DNA of 64,000 nt from Prochlorococcus sp. HOT208_60m_808M21 (GTDB lineage: Bacteria; Cyanobacteriota; Cyanobacteriia; PCC-6307; Cyanobiaceae): NCBI GenBank assembly GCA_002026005.1, contig MWOX01000127.1, positions 1-64,000 of the forward strand, read 5' to 3'. Shown piece by piece: positions 36,075 to 45,990 of the stretch (position 1 is its first letter; each line of letters opens with the position of its first letter). Position numbers and translations under genes: made by a program. Below the pieces are notes generated by a model. The model was given only the letters and a program-made list of their open reading frames with translations. It did no database searches and was not told the DNA's origin.

Positions 36075-36284
36075 ATGGGCGAATTTTTCTCTAATGTTGC
36101 GAGATATCCAAAGTATTTGATATCTATCATTGTTGGGGGACTTGTTGCTTTGCTTGAACCTTTATTCAAGAATAGATCAAATCCACTCACAATAGTAGGC
36201 TTGATATCTTCTGTCTTAAGTGCTTTCATAACTGTTTATTTTGTCTTGCAAGCGATGACAAACCCAATAAATTTACAACCATAA
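36075..36284 (+). CDS. DUF751/Ycf33 small membrane protein
   Basis: 69 residues from ATG 36075 (a GTG nine bases earlier is in frame). Two membrane segments (about 16-35 and 44-63). RYPKYLISIIVGG and the C-terminal LQAMTNPI fit the DUF751 family, which includes plastid Ycf33. The stop codon shares a base with the ATG of rbfA (TAATG at 36282-36286), so translation is coupled. Confidence 0.78.
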   Translation: MGEFFSNVARYPKYLISIIVGGLVALLEPLFKNRSNPLTIVGLISSVLSAFITVYFVLQAMTNPINLQP

Positions 36285-36676
36285 TGCCAAATAATTACCG
36301 TCTTGCAAAAGTTTCTTCTCTTTTGAAGAAAGAAATAACCCTTATTTTGCAGAATGATTTAGAAAATGATCTTATTAGAGATCATTTCGTCAATATTTCT
36401 AAGATTGATTTATCAAATGATTTGCAACACTGTAAAATTTACATAACTTCAACTGCTCAAGAGAAAGTGAGGAAAGAGATTGTTGAAAACTTGAATATTG
36501 CAAAAAGTTCTATAAGGCATAGTTTAGGAAAAAGAATTGAGATGAGAAGAGTTCCAGAGATAATTTTTAAAGACGATGTTGTTCTTGATAAAGGATTATC
36601 AGTCTTGAAACTTCTCGATGAATTAAAAAACAAAAATCAAAATCATAATTTTGAGGACAAGGATGCCGAAAGTTGA
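36284..36676 (+). CDS. rbfA: Ribosome-binding factor A
   Basis: 130 residues of KH-like fold. Recognisable blocks: RLAKVSSLLKKEITLIL, the beta strand CKIYITSTAQ, and the C-terminal RRVPEIIFKDDVVLDKG. RbfA matures the 5' end of 16S rRNA in the 30S subunit, especially at low temperature. It is coupled to DUF751 upstream and overlaps hemD by 14 bp downstream. Confidence 0.93.
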   Translation: MPNNYRLAKVSSLLKKEITLILQNDLENDLIRDHFVNISKIDLSNDLQHCKIYITSTAQEKVRKEIVENLNIAKSSIRHSLGKRIEMRRVPEIIFKDDVVLDKGLSVLKLLDELKNKNQNHNFEDKDAES

Positions 36677-37460
36677 TCTACCCCTTGATCAAAGAAATAT
36701 AATTATTACTCGATCAAAAGAAGGGATATTGGATATAAAAAAAATATTCATAAGCAAGGGTGCTAATGTATTTGATTTACCTGCAATAAGTATTGCTGAT
36801 CCTGATGATTTGAATCCTCTTGACGAAGCATTAAGTCAAATAAATGATTTTCATTGGATTATTTTTTCCAGTAGTAATGGGATCAAATTTGTGGATAAAA
36901 GACTTAGATACTTTAATAGTTCATTAAAAGAATGTTCTAAAAAAACAAAAATCGCCGTAGTCGGAGAAAAAACCTCAAAAACTCTTGATGATTTTGGGAT
37001 TAAGGCTGATTTCATACCTCCAGAATTTGTTGCTGAAAGTTTAATTGATAATTTTCCAGTATCTGGTTATGGACTTCGAGTTTTTGTACCAAGAGTTCAA
37101 ACAGGTGGTAGGGATTTAATTGCAGATCAATTTAGAAAGGCTGGTTCTCGTGTATTTGAGGTTGCTGCATATGAAACTAGATGTCCTGAATCAATTCCGG
37201 AAGAAACAATTGATATTATTTCTAATCGAAAAGTCGATGCAATTATTTTCTCAAGCGGTAAAACCGTAGTAAATGCTGCTTTTTTACTAGAAAAAAAACT
37301 TGGTAAACAATGGTTAGAATATTTTGATCAAATTAAGTTATTAACTATTGGACCTCAGACAACAAAAATATGTAACAAGATTTTTGGAAGAGTTGATAGT
37401 CAGGCAAAAAAATATACTTTTGAAGGACTACTAGATGTAGCAATTAATATTTTTAATTAG
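36663..37460 (+). CDS. hemD: Uroporphyrinogen-III synthase
   Basis: 265 residues from ATG 36663; a TTG at 36651 is in frame but lies further into rbfA. Two alternating Rossmann-like halves with the family motifs WIIFSSSNGIKFV, VGEKTSKTLDDFG and RVFEVAAYET. Cyclises hydroxymethylbilane to uroporphyrinogen III for chlorophyll, heme and B12. The low similarity usual for HemD means motifs, not identity, carry the call. Convergent with the SRPBCC gene (8-bp overlap). Confidence 0.92.
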   Translation: MPKVDLPLDQRNIIITRSKEGILDIKKIFISKGANVFDLPAISIADPDDLNPLDEALSQINDFHWIIFSSSNGIKFVDKRLRYFNSSLKECSKKTKIAVVGEKTSKTLDDFGIKADFIPPEFVAESLIDNFPVSGYGLRVFVPRVQTGGRDLIADQFRKAGSRVFEVAAYETRCPESIPEETIDIISNRKVDAIIFSSGKTVVNAAFLLEKKLGKQWLEYFDQIKLLTIGPQTTKICNKIFGRVDSQAKKYTFEGLLDVAINIFN

Positions 37461-37923
37461 AAAATTTTTTTGTATAGTTCTTTTCAACTAAATCTTTGAA
37501 CCTATCAATATTGGTCTGTAATTCGTTTGTAACCATTTTGCCTAAAATATTTTCTTCCATAAACCGAGCAATCATTTTTGGTAGTTCATAAGTTATTGCT
37601 AAATTTACCGTTGTGATTTGATCAGTTTTACTTTCGAAAACTACTGATCCCTCAGTTGGTAATCCTCCTATTGATTTCCATTTAAGTTTGCTTTTTTCAA
37701 CCCTTTCTGTAATTTGAGCTTTCCATTTAAACCTAAAGCCATTTGCAGCTAAAGTCCATTCTGTTAAATCTGGTAACGTATTAGTCTCTTCGTCAACTGT
37801 TTTTACAGATTCAATCCAGCTCATCCAAAGTGACATTGAGTCTAAATCGCTCCATGTGTCCCAAACATTTTCAAGAGGCGCATTAACAACTGTTATTACG
37901 TCATGTTTTAGCCAAGTACCCAT
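37453..37923 (-). CDS. SRPBCC (polyketide cyclase/START-like) protein
   Basis: 156 residues. N-terminal ITVVNAPLENVWDTWSDLDSMSLWMSWIESV is the hallmark of the SRPBCC ligand-pocket fold, followed by a helix-grip C-terminus. It lies four bases downstream of zds on the same strand; this pairing recurs in picocyanobacteria and suggests a role with carotenoids or another hydrophobic ligand, though none is shown by the sequence. Confidence 0.85.
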   Translation of the reverse strand: MGTWLKHDVITVVNAPLENVWDTWSDLDSMSLWMSWIESVKTVDEETNTLPDLTEWTLAANGFRFKWKAQITERVEKSKLKWKSIGGLPTEGSVVFESKTDQITTVNLAITYELPKMIARFMEENILGKMVTNELQTNIDRFKDLVEKNYTKKFSN

Positions 37924-37926
37924 TAA

Positions 37927-39381
37927 TTAACTTACTGCAAGATTTTTTGCTAATTCGGCTTTCTTCTCTAAAATTGCGGCGGCAGCTAAATGACCACTCA
38001 TTGTAGCTCCCTCCATAGAGTCTATATAATCTTGTTTTGTATAACTACCAGCCATGAAGAAATTAGATATAGATGTTTTTTGATCGGGTCTGAAAGGTTC
38101 CATACCGGGAGCTTCTCTATAGAGTGATTGTGGAATTTGTACCACGTTACTCCAAAGCAATTTAAGGTTTTTTGAGGATGGGAATAGACGGCGAACCTCT
38201 TTATCAATTTCTTTTGTAATTCTTTCTGTGGATCTTCCCATCCATCTATCGCCAGGAGTTAAAACACATTGGAGAAGCGATCCCATATCTTTTTTTCTAT
38301 AGTCTGCTGGACTTGCTAGTGCTAAATCAGCAAAACAACTGAAAGAGGCATCAGCAGAATAAAGAAGGTTATCTAGTCCAATTGGTTCGTTTCCAGTATT
38401 ATCTTTTTGTAATTCAGTAACCCAACCGTCATATCTTAATTGGATTGTGGCAACAGCTACAGCTCTAAGTTTTTTTAAACCTTCAAATTCTTTAAATTGA
38501 TACCATTCTTTTGGAATTATTTTTTTAATTCCAGGAACATCACAGGCAGCTAGAAATTTATCTGCAAACACTGCCTTAATTCCTTCAGGAGAAGATATTT
38601 TTAATTGATTTACTGAATAATAGGAAGATTCCTTTTCATAAATGATTTCTTCTACCTTATGGTTAAGATGTATTTTTGCTCCTTTGTTTGTGATGTAGTC
38701 GACGATAGGTTGCGTTAACCACTTATGTGGGGAACCTTTTAAAAGATTAAGTTTTGATGCTTCTGTTTTTGAAGCAAACATCATGAATATAGTTAGCATG
38801 CATCTTGCTGAAATATCTTTGCAATTAATAAAACCTAATGCATATGCGATAGGATCCCACATTCTTTCTAAACTTTTTTCACTTCCACCATGGTTTAAAA
38901 ACCATTCTTTAAAACTAATTCTATCTAGATCTCTAATTATTTTCATTGCGCCTTCATAGTCTATCAAGCCTCTAACGATTGGACTTGTCCCTAAAGCTAG
39001 GGCATTTCTGAACTTATCAACCCAAGTAAGTTGTTCGGTGGTAAAAAAAGCTTTAAGTCCGTTAAAAGGAGCACCTAAAGGAAATCTGAAGTCTAACGAT
39101 TTTAAATTACCACCATTATTGATAAATAGATGAGTATGATCTTTCGGGAGTAAATTGTCTAAAGCTCCTACTTTTTTCATTAATTTAAACAGATTTGCAT
39201 AATTGTAAAAAAATACATGTAAACCCATTTCTATGTGGTTGCCATCCTTATCTTCCCAACTTCCTACTTTACCTCCCCAAAACGACCTGCTCTCGTAAAT
39301 TTCTACTTCGTGGCCTTCATCAACTAAATTGACTGCTGCTGTAAGACCAGCTAATCCAGAACCAACTATTGCAATTTTCAC
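37927..39381 (-). CDS. crtQ: Zeta-carotene desaturase
   Basis: 484 residues from a GTG start. FAD-binding [14 protein letters not shown] near residue 6, the plant-type signature [13 protein letters not shown], and the C-terminal [23 protein letters not shown] flavin site. It is the Zds/CrtQ type found in plants and cyanobacteria, converting zeta-carotene to lycopene and supplying beta-carotene, zeaxanthin and alpha-carotene. It is peripheral on the thylakoid. Confidence 0.94.
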   Translation of the reverse strand: MKIAIVGSGLAGLTAAVNLVDEGHEVEIYESRSFWGGKVGSWEDKDGNHIEMGLHVFFYNYANLFKLMKKVGALDNLLPKDHTHLFINNGGNLKSLDFRFPLGAPFNGLKAFFTTEQLTWVDKFRNALALGTSPIVRGLIDYEGAMKIIRDLDRISFKEWFLNHGGSEKSLERMWDPIAYALGFINCKDISARCMLTIFMMFASKTEASKLNLLKGSPHKWLTQPIVDYITNKGAKIHLNHKVEEIIYEKESSYYSVNQLKISSPEGIKAVFADKFLAACDVPGIKKIIPKEWYQFKEFEGLKKLRAVAVATIQLRYDGWVTELQKDNTGNEPIGLDNLLYSADASFSCFADLALASPADYRKKDMGSLLQCVLTPGDRWMGRSTERITKEIDKEVRRLFPSSKNLKLLWSNVVQIPQSLYREAPGMEPFRPDQKTSISNFFMAGSYTKQDYIDSMEGATMSGHLAAAAILEKKAELAKNLAVS

Positions 39382-39480
39382 TTTTTCTTAAAATTATAAC
39401 AAATCAAGTTTGGATAACGTTTGTTCTATGCATCCTATTGATTAAGTTTTTATATTATAAATAGTAGAAATCCCTCGTTT

Positions 39481-39873
39481 ATGGAAAATGTAGAAGTTAA
39501 ACAGGAAATTAAAAATTCTGATGATGGCAAAGGTATCTTAATTACGAATGATGCTATAGAACAAATTGCAAATTTATTGAAGGGCCAAAGTGATAAAAAA
39601 GCACTAAGGGTAGGAGTAAGATCTGGCGGTTGTAGTGGGATGAGTTATACGATGGATTTTATAGGAACTGATGAAATAAATTCCGATGATAAAGTTTATG
39701 ATTATTCATTAAAAGCTGATCAAAGCTTTCAAGTTGTTTGTGATCCTAAAAGTCTTTTATATATTTATGGAATGCAGTTAGATTTTAGTAAGGAATTAAT
39801 TGGAGGTGGCTTTAACTTTGTAAATCCCAATGCTTCTCAAACTTGCGGTTGTGGAAGCTCTTTTGCAGTTTAA
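39481..39873 (+). CDS. A-type Fe-S carrier (IscA/SufA/ErpA family)
   Basis: 130 residues. Three conserved cysteines: 51 (GGCSGM), 122 and 124 (TCGCGSSF) bind and transfer the cluster. A 19-residue N-terminal extension precedes the domain. It delivers clusters from the SufBCD scaffold to apoproteins. Divergent from zds with a 99-bp spacer; seven bases from the TPR gene. Confidence 0.93.
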   Translation: MENVEVKQEIKNSDDGKGILITNDAIEQIANLLKGQSDKKALRVGVRSGGCSGMSYTMDFIGTDEINSDDKVYDYSLKADQSFQVVCDPKSLLYIYGMQLDFSKELIGGGFNFVNPNASQTCGCGSSFAV

Positions 39874-39879
39874 TAAATA

Positions 39880-40308
39880 ATGAATAACGAAATTAATCCC
39901 ATCGAAGAGGATTTTAATGCAGCTTTATCAAGATATAAAGCAGGGCAAGATTTAATTCCAATAGTGCAAGATTTTCAAAAAATTATACAGCAAATTCCAA
40001 ATCATTTTGCTGCTTGGACTTGTTTATCATGGCTTCAATTACTTTTGAAAAATAATGAAGAAGCTTTGTCAGCTGCCAGACAAGCTGTTCGATTAAATCA
40101 GCAAGATCCACAAGCAAGAATGAATTTGTCTTTAGCTCTTTTGGCTACCAATAATAAAGGTGTTAGGGATCATATTGAGTTAATAAAAAAAATGTCTATG
40201 ATGATGCCAGATGTGAAAAGTGAGTTGAGAGAATCTGTTGAAGACGGATTAAGTAGATATCCAGATTGGCCTGAGTTAACCAAAGTAAAAAAATGGTTGG
40301 AATTTTAA
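39880..40308 (+). CDS. TPR-repeat protein
   Basis: 142 residues with about two tetratricopeptide repeats (residues 37-105, HFAAWTCLSWLQLLLKNNEEALSAARQAVRLNQQDPQARMNLSLALLA). No signal peptide. It lies between the Fe-S carrier and the LpxB-like gene on one strand with tiny gaps. Partner unknown. Confidence 0.8.
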   Translation: MNNEINPIEEDFNAALSRYKAGQDLIPIVQDFQKIIQQIPNHFAAWTCLSWLQLLLKNNEEALSAARQAVRLNQQDPQARMNLSLALLATNNKGVRDHIELIKKMSMMMPDVKSELRESVEDGLSRYPDWPELTKVKKWLEF

Positions 40309-40309
40309 A

Positions 40310-41512
40310 TTGTTTAAGATTTTAATTTTAAGTAATGGGCATGGAGAAGATCTATCTGGTAGTCTAATAGCTAAACAATTCGTAAAAAGTGGTTATTCTG
40401 TTCATGCTTTGCCAATTGTTGGTATGGGAAACCATTACGAAAAAGAAAAAATTAAGATTATCGGTAAAACGAAGGAATTTAGAACTGGAGGAATTGGTTA
40501 TAATTCTTTTAAGGGAAGACTTACTGAAATATTAGGAGGAGAAATATTTTATCTTCTAAAAAGATTATATTTAACTTTTAAAATAAAAAAAAAATATGAT
40601 TATTTTTTTGTAGTTGGAGATATTGTGCCAGTTTTTTTTGCATGGTTTTGTAAGAAAGATTTTTTTACGTATCTAGTTGCTTATTCCAGCCATTATGAAG
40701 GGAAGTTGAAATTACCATGGCCTTCTAAATTTTTCTTGCTCTCACAAAAAGCAAAAAAAATATATACGAGAGATTCCCTTACAGCTGATGATTTAACTTT
40801 GCAGTTAAAAAAGAAAGTGTCTTTTTTAGGCAACCCATTTATGGATAAGTTTTTTCCTAGAAACGAAGAATTAAATAAAGATGAATTTAGTATTGGATTA
40901 TTTCCTGGAAGTAGATTCCCCGAAATTTTAGATAATTTTGTTTTGATTTTAGAGGTATTAGAGGCATTGTCAGATTTAAGATATTTTCAAAAAATTCAGT
41001 TTAATTTTGCAATAGTTAATGCTCTATCTTTATCAAAAATAAAGGAGATATTTCAAAAAAGAGGATGGTTAAAGATAGAAAATCTTAAAGATAATAATCT
41101 CTTGAAATTCCAATATAAATTTTTAGAAGTGAATATATATTGGAATAATTTTGACAAAATATTATTGAAAAGTAGATGCTGTATTAGCATGGCAGGAACA
41201 GCAGCAGAGCAAGCGATTGGATTAGGAAAACCGGTTATTCAGATTGAAGGTAAAGGTCCACAATTTACAAAAACTTTTGCAGAAGCGCAAAGACGTTTAC
41301 TTGGGAAATATGTTTTTTGTGCCAGTAATTTTAAAGATAAAAATGATCAAATCAATCAGACAATTAAATTGATCATAAAAATAATATACCTTATACAGCT
41401 AAATAAGAAGTTTATGATCTCATGTAATGAAAATGCTAAAAAAAGACTGGGTGAAAACAAAGCTTGTCTTAAAATGGTTGATGATATGAATATTGTTATA
41501 AAAAATGACTAA
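40310..41512 (+). CDS. LpxB-like glycosyltransferase of cyanobacteria
   Basis: 400 residues from a TTG start one base after the previous stop. Family features: N-terminal ILSNGHGEDLSG, a GT-B-like middle domain GLFPGSRFPEIL, and the C-terminal GTAAEQAIGLGKPVIQIEGKGPQ nucleotide-sugar loop. Related to lipid-A-disaccharide synthase but from a cyanobacterial group that is not proven to make lipid A. The last eight bases overlap the next gene. Confidence 0.82.
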   Translation: MFKILILSNGHGEDLSGSLIAKQFVKSGYSVHALPIVGMGNHYEKEKIKIIGKTKEFRTGGIGYNSFKGRLTEILGGEIFYLLKRLYLTFKIKKKYDYFFVVGDIVPVFFAWFCKKDFFTYLVAYSSHYEGKLKLPWPSKFFLLSQKAKKIYTRDSLTADDLTLQLKKKVSFLGNPFMDKFFPRNEELNKDEFSIGLFPGSRFPEILDNFVLILEVLEALSDLRYFQKIQFNFAIVNALSLSKIKEIFQKRGWLKIENLKDNNLLKFQYKFLEVNIYWNNFDKILLKSRCCISMAGTAAEQAIGLGKPVIQIEGKGPQFTKTFAEAQRRLLGKYVFCASNFKDKNDQINQTIKLIIKIIYLIQLNKKFMISCNENAKKRLGENKACLKMVDDMNIVIKND

Positions 41513-41774
41513 GGAGAATAATCAAAATAAGTTAAAACAAATTATCGATAATTTGTTATTAATAAATTTATTTACAGTCATTTTTTTTGCAATATTTTTT
41601 ATTTTTGCAATCATCATGCAATTTAATGGGATATTTATTTTTATTAATTTTATTCAGATAGTTTGGAATCCTCTTGTAGTTCCATTGATAACAATTCTTA
41701 TCATTGGTGCTTTAGTAAACGGTATTAATTCTTGGTGGAGGCGTAAATTGCTTTCTCAAGAAGAGGATATTTAA
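41505..41774 (+). CDS. Small two-span membrane protein, 89 residues
   Basis: Two hydrophobic segments (about 17-45 and 50-72) with a basic cytoplasmic end (WWRRKLL). Overlaps the preceding gene by eight bases, suggesting coupling, and overlaps the convergent SDR gene by 50 bp. Not recognised; the strong membrane pattern and coupled start support it. Confidence 0.6.
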   Translation: MTKENNQNKLKQIIDNLLLINLFTVIFFAIFFIFAIIMQFNGIFIFINFIQIVWNPLVVPLITILIIGALVNGINSWWRRKLLSQEEDI

Positions 41775-42651
41775 AATTATAATTTTTGATTTTACTGCTA
41801 ATTACTTTTTGTCCTTCTAAAACAACTTTCGCTCCATCTCCTAACAATATTTTTAAAACCGCTCCTGGCACTGGAAGTAAATTAGGTCTATTAAGACATT
41901 TGCCTAAAGTCTGAGAAAATTCTTTCATTAATACTGGATTTGGTGCAACTGCATTAAATACTCCCGAATACTTTTTATCAACTAATGCTTGAATAATTAA
42001 TGCACATAAATCAGTTCTATGAATCCAACTCATCCATTGCTTACCATCTCCAATTGGCCCACCTAATCCAACTTTAAATATAGGGAGCATTTTTCCTAAT
42101 GCTCCACCATCTTTCTCTAGAACAATTCCAATTCTAAAAATAACTAACCTTGAGAAAAATGGTTTTTCAGCGGCGACCGATTCCCATTTTTTGCAAAGAT
42201 TAGATAAAAAGTCTTTTCCTCCAGGACTATTTTCAGTGAATTCACTAGACAAACTTGTACCGTAATAACCTATAGCAGATCCATTTATAATGACTTTTGG
42301 GTTTATTTTTAAATCTTTAAGGGTCTTCATCATAAATTTTGTGGTGTTAATACGACTATTTTCAATCTCCTGTTTTTGTTCAGAAGTCCATTTTTTTTCT
42401 GCTATGGGTTCTCCCATCAAGTTAATAATTCCATCTGTCTCTCTTAAAATATTTAGAAGATTTTCGTTATTCCAGTTTTTTTCTTTTGATAAATCTATTT
42501 GAAAAAATTTAAACTTATTGAAATCTAAATCAAGCTTTAATTTACTAATTGGTTTTCTACTTACAATGTATATTTCATGATTTTCATTGAGTAGTGTTGG
42601 TACTAATTCTTTACCAACAAATCCAGTGCAGCCAAGTAGTAAAAGACGCAT
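41725..42651 (-). CDS. SDR-family epimerase (TIGR01777/SulA-like)
   Basis: 308 residues. The start is set at ATG 42651-42649 (MRLLLLGCTGFVGKEL), directly at the NAD-binding GxxGFxG loop; an open frame continues 56 codons upstream but runs into the divergent ndhO gene and has no family match. Visible: GYYG around 166 and the C-terminal ALLIQALVD and LKILLGDGAKVVLEGQKV blocks. Cell division inhibitor SulA-like in name only; the substrate is unknown. Confidence 0.85.
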   Translation of the reverse strand: MRLLLLGCTGFVGKELVPTLLNENHEIYIVSRKPISKLKLDLDFNKFKFFQIDLSKEKNWNNENLLNILRETDGIINLMGEPIAEKKWTSEQKQEIENSRINTTKFMMKTLKDLKINPKVIINGSAIGYYGTSLSSEFTENSPGGKDFLSNLCKKWESVAAEKPFFSRLVIFRIGIVLEKDGGALGKMLPIFKVGLGGPIGDGKQWMSWIHRTDLCALIIQALVDKKYSGVFNAVAPNPVLMKEFSQTLGKCLNRPNLLPVPGAVLKILLGDGAKVVLEGQKVISSKIKNYNFKYPLLEKAIYASTKN

Positions 42652-42787
42652 ATCTTGTAAATAATTATCATTTAAGGCTATTAAATTTTTTAGACGTTTG
42701 TCATTATTATTCCGGTATAAATTTTTTTCAATAGTTTTCAAACAAGTTTTTGTATAATGAATTTCAAATAACTTTCTTGAATTTATT

Positions 42788-43024
42788 ATGACAGAATCTA
42801 TTCCAAAGAAACCTCTCAAGAAAGGAAGCTTAGTTTTTGTCGATAGAGAAAATTATATAAAAAGTATCGAAGCGCTAGCCAGTGATGATGATCTACCTAA
42901 TTATGTCTTTGAAGGTCCTGGAGAGATTCTTTCAGTCAAAGACGAATATGCTCAGGTTCGATGGCGCAGACCTGTTCCAGATGTTTGGTTGAAATTAGAT
43001 CAACTTAAAGAATATACTAAATAA
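42788..43024 (+). CDS. ndhO: NAD(P)H-quinone oxidoreductase subunit O
   Basis: 78 residues. The block KKGSLVFVDRENY and the C-terminal RWRRPVPDVWLKLDQLKEY define NdhO, a small peripheral subunit specific to cyanobacterial/plastid NDH-1. It modulates the complex that drives respiration and cyclic electron flow. Divergent from the SDR gene with a 136-bp spacer. Confidence 0.92.
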   Translation: MTESIPKKPLKKGSLVFVDRENYIKSIEALASDDDLPNYVFEGPGEILSVKDEYAQVRWRRPVPDVWLKLDQLKEYTK

Positions 43025-43035
43025 AATTTTTATAT

Positions 43036-43713
43036 CTAAAAGTTTTTATTTTTTTTCTCTATAGACATCTTTGATTGTATTCTTTTTGCTTCTTTGATCA
43101 TTTCTTTGCCATCAAATAAGTAATTATCTACGTATCCTTGCGTGTATCTATCAAATTCTGATAGTGCATCTTTAACTTGTGAAAAACAATGATAAAGATC
43201 GAGGCCTAAAGCTGAAATAGACTTTGGAACTATTTTTTTGTTATAAATTTTTTCAACTTTTTCTATTTTCTTTTGTGAAAGAATAATATAACTGCAAAAA
43301 TTTTCCATTAGTTCGTCATCATATGGATCCGCAGATAGTTCTTTTATTTCGTTATTCAAAGGTTTAATGATTTGACTAATTAATCTATTTATCGGACTAT
43401 AAATTTCTTTAATCCATGTTTCAACTTCTTTGTCCTTAATTGAAGAATTATGTTTTTTTGAATTAAATTTCTCCTCCCAATTTTCATTTAATGCATCAAA
43501 TGATGAGCTGGAAAAGGAAAAACTGCTATCATATTTTTTCTTTTTAATAGGGTCATTAAGAGTTTCCCAGGCATTTTGTATTGCAAGAAATCTTTCTTTC
43601 TTGCCGCCTGCATCTGGATGATGTTGCTTAACTAAAGAGCGATATGAAGATTTAATTTCACTTCTGGTTGCATTTTGTTTGAGACCTAATTCTTCATATA
43701 AATTTTTTTCCAT
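43036..43713 (-). CDS. DnaJ-domain protein
   Basis: 225 residues. J domain at 1-65 with the HPD motif at 32-34 (QHHPDAGG) that stimulates Hsp70. No Gly/Phe region or zinc fingers, so it is a type III J protein. The C-terminal part is helical and unlike known client domains. It ends 12 bases after ndhO and starts 17 bases downstream of cysK on the same strand. Confidence 0.88.
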   Translation of the reverse strand: MEKNLYEELGLKQNATRSEIKSSYRSLVKQHHPDAGGKKERFLAIQNAWETLNDPIKKKKYDSSFSFSSSSFDALNENWEEKFNSKKHNSSIKDKEVETWIKEIYSPINRLISQIIKPLNNEIKELSADPYDDELMENFCSYIILSQKKIEKVEKIYNKKIVPKSISALGLDLYHCFSQVKDALSEFDRYTQGYVDNYLFDGKEMIKEAKRIQSKMSIEKKNKNF

Positions 43714-43729
43714 TTTTATAAATTATGCA

Positions 43730-44698
43730 TTAAAGATAACCATCTTTTCTGGCTTGAATTGAAGTATTAGATTCAAACATTGCTGTTGATAAATATCTTT
43801 CTCCAAAACTTGGAAGAATAACTATCAATCTTTTATTCATTAGTTCTTTTCTTTTGCCGATTTTTATAGTTGCTGCTAAAGCTGCACCGCTGCTGATGCC
43901 AGATAAAAGGCCTTCTAATCTAGCTAATAAACGCCCATAATAAAATGCTTCATCGTCATCTATTTTTATAATTTCATCAATTAATTTAGTATTAAGAACT
44001 TTTGGTACGAAACCCGCTCCAATTCCTTGAATCGAATGAGATCCTGCTTTTTCTCCGGAAATCACAGCACTTTTTTTGGGCTCTACGGCATAAATTTTGC
44101 AATTTGGATTAACTTTTTTCAAAAAACGTGCACAACCAGTAATTGTTCCTCCTGTGCCTACTCCTGTAACTAGTCCATCTAAATTGTTATTGGATTGGGA
44201 CCATATTTCTTGAGCCGTCGTTCTTTCATGAATATCTGGATTAGCAAAGTTTTCAAACTGATTAAATTGATAGCTATTTGTAATGGTTGAAGACAACTCA
44301 TTAGCTAAATCTAAAGCTCCTTTCATTCCGTCTTTTCCTGGTGTTAGCTGTAATTCAGCTCCATATGCTCTCAACATTGCCCTTCTCTCGATACTCATCG
44401 TATCCGGCATAGTTAATATCAATTTATAGCCTTTTGCTGCAGCAACCATTGCTAATGCGATGCCAGTATTCCCACTAGTTGCTTCAATTAACGTTGTTTT
44501 ATCTGGCGTTATCAATCCTTCTTCTTCAGCTTTACATAACATTGAATAAGCGATCCGATCTTTAACGGACGCTGATGGATTGAAACTTTCTAGTTTGGCT
44601 ATTATTTCTGGATAACAATCAAAATACTTTTTGATTCGATTTAATTTAACTAATGGGGTATTGCCGACCAGTGAAGTTATATCATTTGCTATTTCCAT
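43730..44698 (-). CDS. cysK: Cysteine synthase A (O-acetylserine sulfhydrylase)
   Basis: 322 residues. PLP lysine 46 in NPSASVKDRIA, the substrate loop TSGNTGIAL, and the phosphate-binding GTGGTITG. Makes cysteine from O-acetylserine and sulfide, completing assimilation begun by cysH at 9.0-9.8 kb. A full-length, intact enzyme. Confidence 0.95.
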   Translation of the reverse strand: MEIANDITSLVGNTPLVKLNRIKKYFDCYPEIIAKLESFNPSASVKDRIAYSMLCKAEEEGLITPDKTTLIEATSGNTGIALAMVAAAKGYKLILTMPDTMSIERRAMLRAYGAELQLTPGKDGMKGALDLANELSSTITNSYQFNQFENFANPDIHERTTAQEIWSQSNNNLDGLVTGVGTGGTITGCARFLKKVNPNCKIYAVEPKKSAVISGEKAGSHSIQGIGAGFVPKVLNTKLIDEIIKIDDDEAFYYGRLLARLEGLLSGISSGAALAATIKIGKRKELMNKRLIVILPSFGERYLSTAMFESNTSIQARKDGYL

Positions 44699-44845
44699 GC
44701 AGTTATTTTTTAAAATGCAAATTAATTTCTCCTAATATTCATAATAATTGTATTTAAAGATCTTTTATATAATTTTCTCAAAAGAATTTAATTTAAATAA
44801 CTTCCTGAGAAAAAATATTTAGTAATATAAAAGGAAGTTTTTATT

Positions 44846-45124
44846 ATGATTATGTATTCGTTAGAACTAAGTCTGAGATATTCACCTTTTCCACTTTCAA
44901 TTCAGAAGAAAGAATTTGATGATGTGAAAAGAATTTATGATGAAATAAAAAGTTCTATGAATGAAACTTTAGAATCCTCAAACTTGATCGAATTAAGGTG
45001 TGACAAAGTGCAAGATAAATTAATTGCAGTAAGAGCTAAAGAAATCATTTCTGTTCAGATATATGAAAAATCATCAGTAGCAGGAGGAGCTAAAAGGCCA
45101 GGATTTTCTCTCAACATAGATTGA
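44846..45124 (+). CDS. UPF0367 family protein
   Basis: 92 residues. Ends in the family block VQIYEKSSVAGGAKRPGFSL. ATG 44846 has an AAGGAAG ribosome site eight bases upstream; ATG 44852 (MYSLEL) matches the usual family start, so either is possible. UPF0367 is restricted to cyanobacteria; function unknown. It overlaps the ABC ATPase region at the 3' end. Confidence 0.82.
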   Translation: MIMYSLELSLRYSPFPLSIQKKEFDDVKRIYDEIKSSMNETLESSNLIELRCDKVQDKLIAVRAKEIISVQIYEKSSVAGGAKRPGFSLNID

Positions 45125-45132
45125 TAGAATTA

Positions 45133-45807
45133 ATGCGAGATTCACTTGAAAATGAAATACCTCATATTCAATTCAAAAATGTTTCTTTTTCATATCTTGG
45201 AGAAAAAGAAAATTTAATTTTTAAATGTAACTTCTCAATAAAAAAACCTGGATTTTGGATGGTTGTAGGTAAAAACGGGAGTGGAAAAAGCACTCTTTTA
45301 AAATTAATTAATGGAATAATCAAACCTAAAAATGGCGTCATTGACTCTAATGCAAATATTGGCATGGTGTTCCAAAACCCTGATCATCAAATATTAATGC
45401 CAAATTGTAGGAGTGAACTTCTGATTAATATTAATCAGAATATAAGTCAAAATGAAATTAATAAAAAAATTGAATATGTGCTTGATAAGGTTGGAATGAC
45501 TGGTTTTGAAAAAAGGCCAGTTCATACTTTGAGCGGTGGACAAAAACAACGCTTAACTATTGCATGCGCTTTGATTAGTAATAGAAATTTTATTCTTTTA
45601 GACGAGCCTACAGCGTTACTTGATCAAACCAGCCAATTAAAAGTTTTAAAAACTATTAAAGATCTTACAAGTGACCGTAAAAAACCTTTATCAGCTTTGT
45701 GGATTACTCATCGTTATGAAGAATTAACTTATGCTGATGCAGTAGCAGAGTTGAAAAATGGTTATTTATCCAGTTGGCAAGAACCATCAAAATTTCAATA
45801 TAATTAA
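45133..45807 (+). CDS. ECF/cobalt-type ABC transporter ATP-binding protein
   Basis: 224 residues from ATG 45133 (a TTG at 45121 is in frame and overlaps the previous stop). Walker A GKNGSGKST at about 46-54, Q-loop VFQNPDHQ, signature LSGGQKQRL, Walker B LLDEPTALLD. The QNPDHQ motif is typical of energy-coupling-factor ATPases that import vitamins or cobalt/nickel. No permease gene is adjacent in the window. It ends 50 bp before tRNA-Asn. Confidence 0.87.
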   Translation: MRDSLENEIPHIQFKNVSFSYLGEKENLIFKCNFSIKKPGFWMVVGKNGSGKSTLLKLINGIIKPKNGVIDSNANIGMVFQNPDHQILMPNCRSELLININQNISQNEINKKIEYVLDKVGMTGFEKRPVHTLSGGQKQRLTIACALISNRNFILLDEPTALLDQTSQLKVLKTIKDLTSDRKKPLSALWITHRYEELTYADAVAELKNGYLSSWQEPSKFQYN

Positions 45808-45856
45808 CCCTTGTACTTGTCATAAGGTACTTTAAAGAGCTAAATTCATTTTATAT

Positions 45857-45928
<72 letters not shown>

Positions 45929-45946
45929 TTCAATTTCACGATCTTC

Positions 45947-45980
45947 AGACTTCAGGTTATGTCACTTGAAGTCTTTTTTT
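45947..45980 (+). terminator. Intrinsic terminator after tRNA-Asn
   Basis: AGACTTCA at 45947-45954 pairs perfectly with TGAAGTCT at 45967-45974 and is followed by a run of T to 45980. It lies inside the island, so it was probably brought by the element. Confidence 0.75.
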
Positions 45981-45990
45981 GTCATCTATG

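Noticed and set aside
42652..42819. Upstream extension of the SDR gene
   Set aside because: The extra 56 codons enter the divergent ndhO gene and precede the natural Rossmann start; treated as untranslated.
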